A stretch of 6,110 bases of DNA. Origin: Streptosporangiaceae bacterium (GTDB taxonomy: Bacteria; Actinomycetota; Actinomycetes; Streptosporangiales; Streptosporangiaceae). Positions 1-5,655 of the stretch are shown here, piece by piece; position 1 is the first letter of the stretch, and every line of letters starts with the position of its first letter. Below the pieces are notes generated by a model. It saw nothing but the letters and a program-made list of their open reading frames with translations. It was not told the DNA's origin and made no database searches. The stretch spans positions 1 to 6,110 of the forward strand of contig JASIJN010000074.1 of NCBI GenBank assembly GCA_030050125.1, in the 5' to 3' direction. Position numbers and translations under genes: made by a program.

Positions 1-710
1 GCCGCGGGCAGGCTGGCCATGGCGGCGGCCGCGCCGGACAGCACCAGGAAGCTGGCCAGCAGCCAGCCGATGGCGCGGGCCGGCGGCAGCGTCCGCCACC
101 AGGAGCCGCGCAGGCCGCCATGCGCCAGCGGCACCAGGATCAGCAGCAAGGCCGGGAGCGCGGCGAGGAACGGCCAGGAGAACGGCAGCAGCGAGACGCC
201 GAACAGCAGGGTCACCACGGGGGACAGCAGCACGCCGGCGACCACGGTGAAGGCCGCGCAGCGCCCGAACGTCGCCGCCCAGGCCGGCCGGGGCAGCCGC
301 CGCGGCCAGGCCAGCCGGATCAGGACCGTGCTGATCGCGGCCCGGCCGGCCACCAGCCCGGCGTAGGCCAGCCCGAAGCCGTACCACGACCGGTTGTAAC
401 CGAACAGCCAGCGCAGGTCGTGGAAGACCGCCAGCGGCGGCAGCGCGGTGACCTGCGGGGCGATGGGCCGGGCCACGGGGGCGAAGACCGTGAGCAACCA
501 TGCCTCGGCCACGGCACCGCCGATGGCCAGCGCGATGAGGCCGCGATGACGCAGGAACCCCTCGGCTGGCGGGTCGTGGCCTGTGGGCGTGGTCCGCTCC
601 GGCTCCGCTTCCACCTTGGCCGGTGCAACCGGCCCGCCCTGCCGCGCATTCCGCCGCGGGCCCGATCGCCGCCAGCTACTCGCCACACCGCACCGGATAC
701 TGGCAGTCAT
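1..710 (-). CDS. Multi-pass integral membrane protein of unknown function (3' end off the left edge)
   Basis: The minus-strand frame stays open from the left edge to about position 822 and gives a convincing membrane protein. From an ATG at 710 it shows 236 complete codons with no stop. After a polar, Arg/Pro-rich N-terminus (residues 1-57) come at least five hydrophobic segments: about 58-77, 109-131, 150-172, 177-197 and 213-232. Between the first two lies an aromatic stretch containing FHDLRWLFGYNRSWYGFG (97-114). I do not recognise a family; the topology fits an integral membrane protein, and no catalytic motif is visible. The start is uncertain. ATG 710 has AAGG 10 nt upstream and a promoter-like sequence at 743-772. 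GTG at 614 (residue 33) is favoured by codon bias, since the 32 codons between have several T- or A-ending codons unlike the rest, but it has no clear ribosome binding site. ATG 755 has no ribosome binding site either. The gene diverges from the ureohydrolase. Confidence 0.72.
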   Translation of the reverse strand, partial: MTASIRCGVASSWRRSGPRRNARQGGPVAPAKVEAEPERTTPTGHDPPAEGFLRHRGLIALAIGGAVAEAWLLTVFAPVARPIAPQVTALPPLAVFHDLRWLFGYNRSWYGFGLAYAGLVAGRAAISTVLIRLAWPRRLPRPAWAATFGRCAAFTVVAGVLLSPVVTLLFGVSLLPFSWPFLAALPALLLILVPLAHGGLRGSWWRTLPPARAIGWLLASFLVLSGAAAAMASLPA

Positions 711-742
711 AGCCGATGCGCCTTGCTCCCCAGGAAGAAAGG

Positions 743-772
743 TGTATATGGCCATGATAAAACGTGGAACAA
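743..772 (-). promoter_or_regulatory. Candidate promoter for the leftward membrane protein gene
   Basis: Read on the minus strand, a -35-like TTGTTC (772-767) is followed after 18 nt by a -10-like TATACA (748-743). This predicts a start near 736, a leader of about 26 nt, an AAGG motif at about 721-724 and the ATG at 710. Each hexamer matches the housekeeping consensus at about four of six positions, so this is a plausible but unproven promoter. It sits in the only AT-richer pocket of the divergent region. Confidence 0.4.
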
Positions 773-826
773 CCGAATTCCGGGGCCGGGCCACCGTCCC
801 GGCCGGCCCCGGATCAGGTTACGCCG

Positions 827-846
827 CGGGGGCGGCGCCGCCCCCG
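827..846. repeat. Perfect 20-bp GC-only palindrome upstream of the ureohydrolase gene
   Basis: The two 10-bp arms, CGGGGGCGGC and GCCGCCCCCG, are exact reverse complements with no spacer. As RNA it would fold into an 8-bp all-G/C stem with a GCGC loop, 56 nt before the ATG at 903. No T-run follows on either strand. It could be an operator for a dimeric regulator, a leader hairpin affecting expression, or a bidirectional terminator-like barrier between the divergent genes. The palindrome itself is certain; its function is inferred. Confidence 0.75.
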
Positions 847-875
847 GGCGCCTCCCAGGAGCGGCGCGAACGCGC

Positions 876-887
876 GATACCCTCGAT
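876..887. promoter_or_regulatory. Candidate regulator site, related to an element before lysR
   Basis: The plus strand reads GATACCCTCGAT; its reverse complement, ATCGAGGGTATC, matches ATCGAGGCGATC (1982-1993, just before lysR) at 10 of 12 positions. Both lie within 30 bp of the start codon they precede, which fits a common operator for the LysR protein encoded between them. With sequences this short the match could be chance. Confidence 0.25.
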
Positions 888-891
888 CACC

Positions 892-898
892 GGGAGGG
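892..898 (+). promoter_or_regulatory. Ribosome binding site fixing the ureohydrolase start
   Basis: GGGAGGG lies 4 nt before ATG 903. No ATG or GTG occurs in this frame in the intergenic region upstream (711-902), so 903 is the natural start although the frame is open much further back. Confidence 0.7.
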
Positions 899-902
899 CG
901 CA

Positions 903-1937
903 ATGGTGCGACTCGGCGGAATGTACGGCCCCGATGCCACGTTCCTCGGCGTGCCCCGGGCCGACCTGGCGGACCCGCAGGCCTGGGCTGGCACCGACAT
1001 CATGATCATCGGCGCCCCGTTCGACGGCGGGACGTCGCACCGGCCGGGGGCCAGGTTCGGCCCGCAGGCGATCCGGTTCACCGACTACCTGCCGCACGAC
1101 GGGTCGCGCCCGCACCTGGCGCTGCGCGTCGACCCGCTGACCGAGCTGCGCGTGGCCGACGCCGGCGACGTGGAGATGCCGTCGGGGGACACCGAGCTGT
1201 CCCTGCGCCGGCTGGAGGACGCGGTGCACCAGGCCTGCCGGGGCGGCGCCATCCCGGTCATTCTCGGCGGCGATCACACGATCGCGCTGCCCGACGCGAC
1301 CGGAGTGGCGCGGCACGTGGGCTGGGGCCGGGTATCAATGATCCACTTCGACGCGCACGCCGACACCGGCGACACGCAATTCGGCTCGCTGTACGGGCAC
1401 GGCACGCCCATGCGCCGCCTGATCGAGTCGGGCGCCGTGCGCGGGGACCGGTTCCTGCAGCTCGGGCTGCGCGGTTACTGGCCGGAGCCGCAGACGCTGG
1501 AATGGATGGCCGGGCAGCGGATGCGCAGCTTCGAGATGACCGAGATCGTGTCCCGCGGCCTGGACGACTGCCTGTCCGAGGCGATGCGCATCGCCACCGA
1601 CGACTGCGACGGGGTGTTCCTGTCCGTGGACGTCGACGTGGTCGATCCCGGCATGGCGCCCGGCACCGGGACCCCTGAGCCCGGCGGGCTCACCAGCCGC
1701 CAGCTGCTCGACGCGGTGCGCCGGATCGCCATGGAGGCGCCGCTGGCCGGCCTCGACGTGGTGGAGGTCGCCCCGCCCTATGACCACGCCGAAGTGACCG
1801 CGTTCCTGGCCAACCGCGTCGTCCTCGAGGTGCTCTCCGGCATCGCCTGGCGCCGCCAGCGCGCCGACCCGGCCGCCGGGAAGAGCCACGCTCCCCAGGC
1901 GCCGCTGCTCGAAGACCGCGACGCCGGGCCCGCCTGA
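903..1937 (+). CDS. Ureohydrolase, agmatinase / guanidino-acid hydrolase type (speB-like)
   Basis: This 344-residue protein belongs to the arginase/agmatinase (ureohydrolase) family, cytosolic binuclear-metal enzymes that hydrolyse a guanidino group to urea and an amine. All six expected metal ligands are visible: H125 in GGDHT (122-126), D150, H152 and D154 in FDAHADTGD (149-157), and D243 and D245 in SVDVDVVDP (241-249). Family landmarks also include the N-terminal APFDGGTSHRPGARFGP (38-54), GHGTP (165-169) with the catalytic-type histidine H166, APGTGTPEPGG (252-262), and E288 in VVEVAPPYD (286-294). The APGTGTPE signature fits agmatinase and guanidinobutyrase/guanidinopropionase-like enzymes better than arginase. 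The substrate cannot be fixed from sequence, so agmatine, 4-guanidinobutyrate, 3-guanidinopropionate or free guanidine all remain possible. Length is slightly above the usual 300-320 because of a polar tail of about 28 residues after R317, probably disordered. A LysR gene follows 68 bp downstream on the same strand. Confidence 0.93.
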   Translation: MVRLGGMYGPDATFLGVPRADLADPQAWAGTDIMIIGAPFDGGTSHRPGARFGPQAIRFTDYLPHDGSRPHLALRVDPLTELRVADAGDVEMPSGDTELSLRRLEDAVHQACRGGAIPVILGGDHTIALPDATGVARHVGWGRVSMIHFDAHADTGDTQFGSLYGHGTPMRRLIESGAVRGDRFLQLGLRGYWPEPQTLEWMAGQRMRSFEMTEIVSRGLDDCLSEAMRIATDDCDGVFLSVDVDVVDPGMAPGTGTPEPGGLTSRQLLDAVRRIAMEAPLAGLDVVEVAPPYDHAEVTAFLANRVVLEVLSGIAWRRQRADPAAGKSHAPQAPLLEDRDAGPA

Positions 1938-1958
1938 TCTAGCTGGTTAGATAAATCT
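1937..1958. repeat. Nested inverted repeats in the ureohydrolase-lysR gap (candidate LysR site)
   Basis: ATCTA (1937-1941) and TAGAT (1948-1952) are exact inverted repeats separated by 6 bp. The right arm is shared with a second inverted pair, AGAT (1949-1952) and ATCT (1955-1958), separated by 2 bp. A further ATCTA copy lies at 1991-1995, touching the -10 box of lysR. Repeated half-sites spaced over about 50 bp upstream of a LysR gene resemble the recognition and activation sites of LysR family autoregulation. The exact T-N11-A form is not met, so the assignment is inferred. Confidence 0.4.
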
Positions 1959-1981
1959 CACCCGGGACCTGCGGCCGAATA

Positions 1982-1999
1982 ATCGAGGCGATCTATACT
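1982..1999 (+). promoter_or_regulatory. lysR promoter: -10 box placed for a leaderless transcript, with an overlying inverted repeat
   Basis: TATACT at 1994-1999 matches the TATAAT consensus at five of six positions. Initiation about 7 nt after it would fall at 2006, the A of the lysR ATG. There is no Shine-Dalgarno sequence near the start; GAGG at 1985-1988 is 17 nt away. A leaderless mRNA, common in actinobacteria, is therefore the simplest reading. No good -35 hexamer is visible, consistent with activator dependence. ATCG-AGG-CGAT (1982-1992) is an inverted repeat directly before the -10 box, where a bound protein could block or recruit polymerase. Confidence 0.5.
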
Positions 2000-2005
2000 C
2001 GGCGC

Positions 2006-2971
2006 ATGCTGGACGTGACCAGGCTGCGCGTGCTCGTCGCGGTGGCCCGGTACGGCTCGGTGACGGCCGCGGCGCGGGCGCTGAACTACGCCCAGCCCTC
2101 GATCAGCCACCACCTGGCCCGGCTGGAGGCGGAGACCGGGGCCCGGCTGCTGCAGCGGGCCGGCCGCGGGGTACGGCTCACCGACGCGGGGCGGCTGCTG
2201 GCCGAGCGCGCCGAGGAGATCATCGGCAGGCTGGACGCCGCGGAGAACGAACTGGCCGCCCACGTCGGCCTGCGCGAGGGACGGGTGCGACTGGCCTCGT
2301 TCCCGTCCGCGCTCGGCACGATCGTCCCGGCCGCGGCGGCGCGGCTGGAGGCGGAGAGCCCCGGCATGGACCTGATGCTGGCCGAGGCCGAGCCGCCGGA
2401 GGCGCTGCGCATGCTGCGCGCGGGCTACGTGGACGTGGCGCTGGTGTTCCGGCACTACCAGGAGGACGCCGACCCGGGCCCGCCGGAGCTGGACGAGGAG
2501 GGCGCCCGCGGCAGGCTGCTGCTCGACGAGCCGGTCCACATGGTCACGCGCTCCCCCGGCGACGGCGAGGCGGCGATGCCGGACCTCAGCGCGCACGCCA
2601 AGCACCGCTGGATCGCCGGGTGCGAGCGCTGCCGCGAGTACCTGGTGCGCCAGTGCGCGCTGGCCGGGTTCACCCCGAAGATCGCGTTCACCACCGACGA
2701 CTACGTGGCGGTCCAGGCCCTGGTCGCCGCGGGCCTGGGGGTGACCACGCTGCCCGGGCTGTGCCTGCGCGCGGCCCGCCATCCGGGCATCCACGCGGCC
2801 CCGCTGCCCGGTGCCCGGCGGCACGTGTTCGCGATGACCTACGGCGAGCCGCCGGACCCGCCCGCAACCGCCCGCCTGATCGACGTGCTCGCCCAGGCCG
2901 CCACCGCCCAGGCCGGCACGGCCAGGCCCGGTGCCGCCCAGGCCGCCGCCTCGCCCACGGTCGCGGCCTGA
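2006..2971 (+). CDS. LysR-type transcriptional regulator
   Basis: The 321-residue protein has the standard LysR layout. An N-terminal winged helix-turn-helix covers about 3-62, with the pattern GSVTAAARALNYAQPS (17-32), recognition-helix residues around ISHHLARLE (33-41) and the wing LTDAGRLL (58-65). A linker helix runs to about 90, followed by a two-lobed periplasmic-binding-protein-like effector domain (about 93-285). The tail from about 296 is Ala/Pro/Thr-rich and probably disordered. The effector domain contains GCERCR with C206 and C209, plus C217, C253 and a hydrophobic GLGVTTLPG (243-251). Length is near the 290-320 usual for the family. It lies downstream of the ureohydrolase in tandem rather than divergently and probably has its own leaderless promoter. 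By context it may respond to agmatine or a related guanidino compound and control the ureohydrolase and itself; that link is inferred. Confidence 0.93.
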   Translation: MLDVTRLRVLVAVARYGSVTAAARALNYAQPSISHHLARLEAETGARLLQRAGRGVRLTDAGRLLAERAEEIIGRLDAAENELAAHVGLREGRVRLASFPSALGTIVPAAAARLEAESPGMDLMLAEAEPPEALRMLRAGYVDVALVFRHYQEDADPGPPELDEEGARGRLLLDEPVHMVTRSPGDGEAAMPDLSAHAKHRWIAGCERCREYLVRQCALAGFTPKIAFTTDDYVAVQALVAAGLGVTTLPGLCLRAARHPGIHAAPLPGARRHVFAMTYGEPPDPPATARLIDVLAQAATAQAGTARPGAAQAAASPTVAA

Positions 2972-2990
2972 GCGCGGCCCGCCCGGTCCC
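2972..2990. other. Convergent 19-bp gap between lysR and the acyl-CoA ligase gene
   Basis: The two stop codons face each other across 19 bp of almost pure G/C. No hairpin of useful length and no T-run is visible, so read-through transcripts from each side would be antisense to the neighbouring gene unless ended by a factor-dependent mechanism. Confidence 0.5.
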
Positions 2991-4541
2991 TCAGATGGCG
3001 GTCTCGCGGCCCTCCCAGTAGGGCGCGCGCAGCCGCCTCTTGAGCAGCTTCCCGCTGGGATCGCGGGGCATCTCGTCGATGAAGTCGATGCTCTTCGGCC
3101 ACTTCATCCGGGCCAGCCTGCCGTCGAGCGCGGCCAGGATCTCCGCCTCGAGCCCGGGCCCGGGGTCGAGGCCCGGGGCCGCCTGGACCACGGCCTTGAC
3201 CTGCTCGCCCCAGTCCTCGTCCGGGATCCCGAACACCGCGACGTCGGCCACCTTGGGGTTCATGATGATCTCGGCCTCGATCTCGGCCGGGTAGATGTTC
3301 GCGCCCCCGGAAATGATCATGTCGGACTTGCGGTCGCACAGGAACAGGTAGCCGTCGTCATCCAGGTAGCCGACGTCGCCGACGGTGAAGAAATCGCGCA
3401 GCCGGCCCGCCGCCGTCTTCTCCGGGTCGTCCTTGTAGGCGAAGTCGGATATCCCCATCTTCATGTAGACGGTGCCCGGCGTGCCGGGCGGGCAGGGGTT
3501 CCCCTCCTCATCGGCGATCATGACCTCGCTGACCGGCCAGGGGATGCCGACCGTACCCGGCCGGGCCAGCCAGTCGTCCGGGGTGGCGATCGTCCCGCCG
3601 CCCTCGGTGGCCGCGTAGTACTCGTACACGCACGGCCCCCACCAGTCCAGCATCGCCTGCTTGAGCCCGATCGGGCACGGCGCCGCGGCGTGGATCAGCC
3701 ACTTCATCGACGACAGGTCATACCGGGCGCGAACCGGCTCGGGCAGCGACAGCATCCGCTTGAAGTGGGTCGGCACCATGTGCGTGTTCGTCACCCGGTA
3801 CCGCTCGACGAGCGCGAGCGCCTGCTCGGAATCCCAGGTGTCCATGCAGACCAGGGTGTGCCCCATGTGCAGGGCGTTGCCGCCGAAGATGGTGACCGCG
3901 GTGTGGTAGTTCGGCGAGGAGACCAGGTGCACGTTGGGCGGCCCGGCGGTGATCCCGAAGAACTGCAGCAGCACCGAGCCTAGTTCGACCGTCTCGTCGG
4001 GGTCCAGGCCGGACAGTGCCCGGCGCACGCCCTTGGGGCGGCCCGTGGTGCCCGAGGTGTAGTGCATGGTGGCGCCGGCGGTGCGGTCGTCCGGCATGGT
4101 CTGCGGCTGCCCCTCGCGCAGCGCGGCGACCGGGGTGAACCCCGGCACCTCGCCGAAGCTGAACCGCCCGCCCGCCGGGATTCCGGCCTCGTCGGCGGCG
4201 GCCGACCCGACGTCCGCGAACCGCTCGTGCAGGAACATCGCCTTGGCCTCGCAGTCCCGCAGGATGTAGGCCATCTCCGGCACGGCGAAATGCCAGTTGA
4301 TCGGGGTGAGGTACCAGCCGGCCTGCAGCGCGGCCAGGTACACCTCGAGCGCGGCGGCCCCGTTGGGCAGCACCGACGCGATCCCGTCGCCGGGCTTCAG
4401 GCCCAGGGCCCGCAGCCCGTGAGTGATCTGGTTCACCCGGGCCAGCAGGTCACCCGCCCGGTACTCGGTGCCGTCCGCCTCGACCACGGCGATCCAGTCC
4501 GGGCTCTCCTGCGCGCGGGCCCAGAATCCAAGCGACCCCAC
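2991..4541 (-). CDS. Acyl-CoA synthetase / AMP-forming carboxylate-CoA ligase (FadD-type)
   Basis: This 516-residue enzyme belongs to the ANL adenylating superfamily, which activates a carboxylic acid as acyl-AMP and transfers it to coenzyme A. The core motifs are present in order: the P-loop TSGTTGRPKG (162-171), the acyl-pocket region SSPNYHTA (208-215), YYAATEG (308-314), TVGDVGYLD (386-394) with the ribose-binding aspartate D389, DRKSDMIISGGANIYPAEIE (403-422) with the hinge region, and PSGK (495-498) with the catalytic lysine K498. It is therefore likely active. It lacks the long extra segments of very-long-chain types and resembles medium-length actinobacterial FadD proteins. The acid substrate (fatty, aromatic or steroid-derived) cannot be told. 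The start is GTG 4541 with AAGGTGG 6 nt upstream. It lies 44 bp after the DUF3068 gene on the same strand, suggesting co-transcription, and no ketoacyl or dehydrogenase partner is in view. Confidence 0.92.
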   Translation of the reverse strand: MGSLGFWARAQESPDWIAVVEADGTEYRAGDLLARVNQITHGLRALGLKPGDGIASVLPNGAAALEVYLAALQAGWYLTPINWHFAVPEMAYILRDCEAKAMFLHERFADVGSAAADEAGIPAGGRFSFGEVPGFTPVAALREGQPQTMPDDRTAGATMHYTSGTTGRPKGVRRALSGLDPDETVELGSVLLQFFGITAGPPNVHLVSSPNYHTAVTIFGGNALHMGHTLVCMDTWDSEQALALVERYRVTNTHMVPTHFKRMLSLPEPVRARYDLSSMKWLIHAAAPCPIGLKQAMLDWWGPCVYEYYAATEGGGTIATPDDWLARPGTVGIPWPVSEVMIADEEGNPCPPGTPGTVYMKMGISDFAYKDDPEKTAAGRLRDFFTVGDVGYLDDDGYLFLCDRKSDMIISGGANIYPAEIEAEIIMNPKVADVAVFGIPDEDWGEQVKAVVQAAPGLDPGPGLEAEILAALDGRLARMKWPKSIDFIDEMPRDPSGKLLKRRLRAPYWEGRETAI

Positions 4542-4547
4542 CGCTCA

Positions 4548-4554
4548 CCACCTT
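4548..4554 (-). promoter_or_regulatory. Ribosome binding site of the acyl-CoA ligase gene
   Basis: On the minus strand AAGGTGG differs from the ideal AAGGAGG by one base and sits 6 nt before the GTG start at 4541. It supports GTG as initiator and lies inside the 44-bp gap after the DUF3068 stop codon, where no separate promoter is obvious. Confidence 0.65.
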
Positions 4555-4585
4555 CTCAGGTCCGACCGGGTCCCGGGAGCGGAGC

Positions 4586-5560
4586 TCAGGTCGTGGACCC
4601 GACCGGCTCGTCGCTCTCGTACTCAAACTCCTCGAGATCCGTCTGATTGACAATCAGGGTGATGCCGAAGACGAGCAGTCCGACCGCGACCAGCAGACAG
4701 ATCAGCGGGGCGATGTCCTCGATGAACTCGATCTTGAGGTGCGAGGAGTTGACCGTGCCGACCGCGGCCGAGATGCTCTGCGAGGTGGCCGACAAGCTCC
4801 CGTCGAACAGGGTAAGCCTGGTGGCGCCGGTGATGTTCTCCAGCACGAGCCGCTCGTTGTCGGTCGCGTCGACCGGGACGCCGGTGACCGGGTCCACCCA
4901 GAAGGTGTTGGTCTCGGTGATGTACTCGGGCAGCGTCACCGTCGGCTGGTCGGGGTAGCCGACCAGCGAGCCCGGCAGCGTCTGCGAGGAGAACTGCTGG
5001 TTGGTGACATGCTCCGCGAACTTGTAGGTGCTGACCCCGTCGATCGTCGCGGTTCCCTCGTACCGGAATGGCTCCGCCCGGGCCAGGATGGGGTCGAACA
5101 CCAGGTACGTCTGCTTCTGGGTCCCGATCGGCCATGCGTAGGCCAGCCCGGACTGATGCCCGGTGCGCGTGCCGACGTTCGAGACGCTGACGTAGTCGCC
5201 GCAGCAGTTCACGATCGCGCCGGTGCGCCGGTCGAAGGCCGAGCGCTGCGAGGTGTACTGGATCGGCTGGCCGTTGGTGGTGTCCTCGATGGCGGTGAAG
5301 TCGTCCCACACCGCCATCGACCCCGTGCCGGCCGCCACGTCGCCCTCGATCGTGCTGGTGGCCTTCGCGCTGACGTCGGTCATCTCCGCGACCTGCTTCT
5401 GGCTGAAGTAGCTCACGTCGCGGCCGGCGAGCGTGGTCACCAGGTACTCGTTCAGCGGGAACTTGATCACCTGGCCGGGCAGGTAGAAACGCATGAGCAG
5501 CGCGAGAACGAAGAGGAACGCCCCGAGGCCGGTGAGGGTCAGGCCGAGCACACGACGCAT
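4586..5560 (-). CDS. DUF3068 (PorA-type) membrane-anchored envelope protein
   Basis: The 324-residue protein has the shape of the actinobacterial DUF3068 family, called porin PorA in some databases. A hydrophobic N-terminal segment (about 4-27, with RR at 2-3 on the cytoplasmic side) is followed by a large polar, Thr/Ser-rich and probably beta-rich domain (about 30-280), a second membrane span (284-304, APLICLLVAVGLLVFGITLIV) and an acidic cytoplasmic tail (LEEFEYESDE). The outside domain carries an adjacent cysteine pair, C119-C120. Family recognition rests on my reading of this architecture and of signature stretches such as RFYLPG and DPVTG. A porin role has not been shown for the family in organisms without a mycolate outer membrane, so function is open. 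ATG 5560 has GGGAGGG 4 nt upstream. The codons are less G/C-biased than in the neighbouring genes. It is probably the first gene of a two-gene unit with the acyl-CoA ligase. Confidence 0.82.
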   Translation of the reverse strand: MRRVLGLTLTGLGAFLFVLALLMRFYLPGQVIKFPLNEYLVTTLAGRDVSYFSQKQVAEMTDVSAKATSTIEGDVAAGTGSMAVWDDFTAIEDTTNGQPIQYTSQRSAFDRRTGAIVNCCGDYVSVSNVGTRTGHQSGLAYAWPIGTQKQTYLVFDPILARAEPFRYEGTATIDGVSTYKFAEHVTNQQFSSQTLPGSLVGYPDQPTVTLPEYITETNTFWVDPVTGVPVDATDNERLVLENITGATRLTLFDGSLSATSQSISAAVGTVNSSHLKIEFIEDIAPLICLLVAVGLLVFGITLIVNQTDLEEFEYESDEPVGSTT

Positions 5561-5626
5561 CGATCCCTCCCGGGATGGTTCCGCCAGGCCCGCGGCCCTG
5601 AGCCGACGTCGATACAGGTCCGAGCT

Positions 5627-5655
5627 AGCCTACTCGGCAGTAGGTCCGGCGTCAC
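5627..5655 (-). promoter_or_regulatory. Candidate promoter of the DUF3068-ligase unit
   Basis: On the minus strand GTGACG (5655-5650), an exact 17-nt spacer and TAGGCT (5632-5627) give a typical actinobacterial housekeeping promoter. The predicted start near 5620 leaves a leader of about 60 nt before ATG 5560, with the GGGAGGG site at 5565-5571. Confidence 0.5.
5629..5644. repeat. Inverted repeat overlapping the DUF3068 promoter -10 box
   Basis: CCTACT-CGGC-AGTAGG is a perfect 6-bp inverted repeat with a 4-bp centre. It covers most of the -10 box and part of the spacer of the candidate promoter, the position expected of a repressor operator. It could alternatively be a small hairpin, but no transcript known here would end at it. 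Confidence 0.5.

Larger units (their letters stand above)
711..902. other. Divergent intergenic region between the membrane protein and ureohydrolase genes
   Basis: The 192-bp stretch has two parts. At about 731-780 the base composition is visibly richer in A and T and contains promoter-like elements on both strands: the leftward pair at 743-772 and, on the plus strand, a weak TTGCTC (723-728), 16 nt, TATATG (745-750). The two candidate -10 boxes overlap, so the two directions may compete for polymerase. From 781 to 902 the sequence is nearly pure G/C and contains a 20-bp palindrome, a 12-bp element shared with the lysR leader (876-887) and the ureohydrolase ribosome binding site. If the plus-strand promoter is right, the ureohydrolase leader is roughly 145 nt. 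Confidence 0.5.

Noticed and set aside
320..688. Minus-strand frame of 122 codons across the start of the membrane protein
   Set aside because: It is Arg/Pro/Ser-rich in a shifted frame; the neighbouring minus frame gives a clear hydrophobic protein with better codon bias.
766..770. GGAAC as a possible ECF sigma factor -35 element
   Set aside because: No matching -10 element (CGTC/GTT type) is found at the usual 16-17 nt spacing on the plus strand.
120..902. Long plus-strand open frame running into the ureohydrolase from the left
   Set aside because: The translation is Gln/Arg/Gly/Pro-rich with no family resemblance and overlaps the real membrane protein gene on the other strand. The ureohydrolase ribosome binding site and conserved sequence begin at 903.
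764..1678. Plus-strand 304-codon frame over the ureohydrolase
   Set aside because: Arg/Ala/Pro-rich shadow produced by high GC content; the overlapping frame has complete catalytic motifs.
1958..2824. Minus-strand 288-codon frame opposite lysR
   Set aside because: Composition is Gln/Arg/Gly-rich with no domain, a typical antisense shadow of a GC-rich gene.
2931..3983. Plus-strand 350-codon frame opposite the acyl-CoA ligase
   Set aside because: His/Asp/Arg/Gly-rich antisense shadow; the minus strand carries all ligase motifs with a good start and ribosome binding site.
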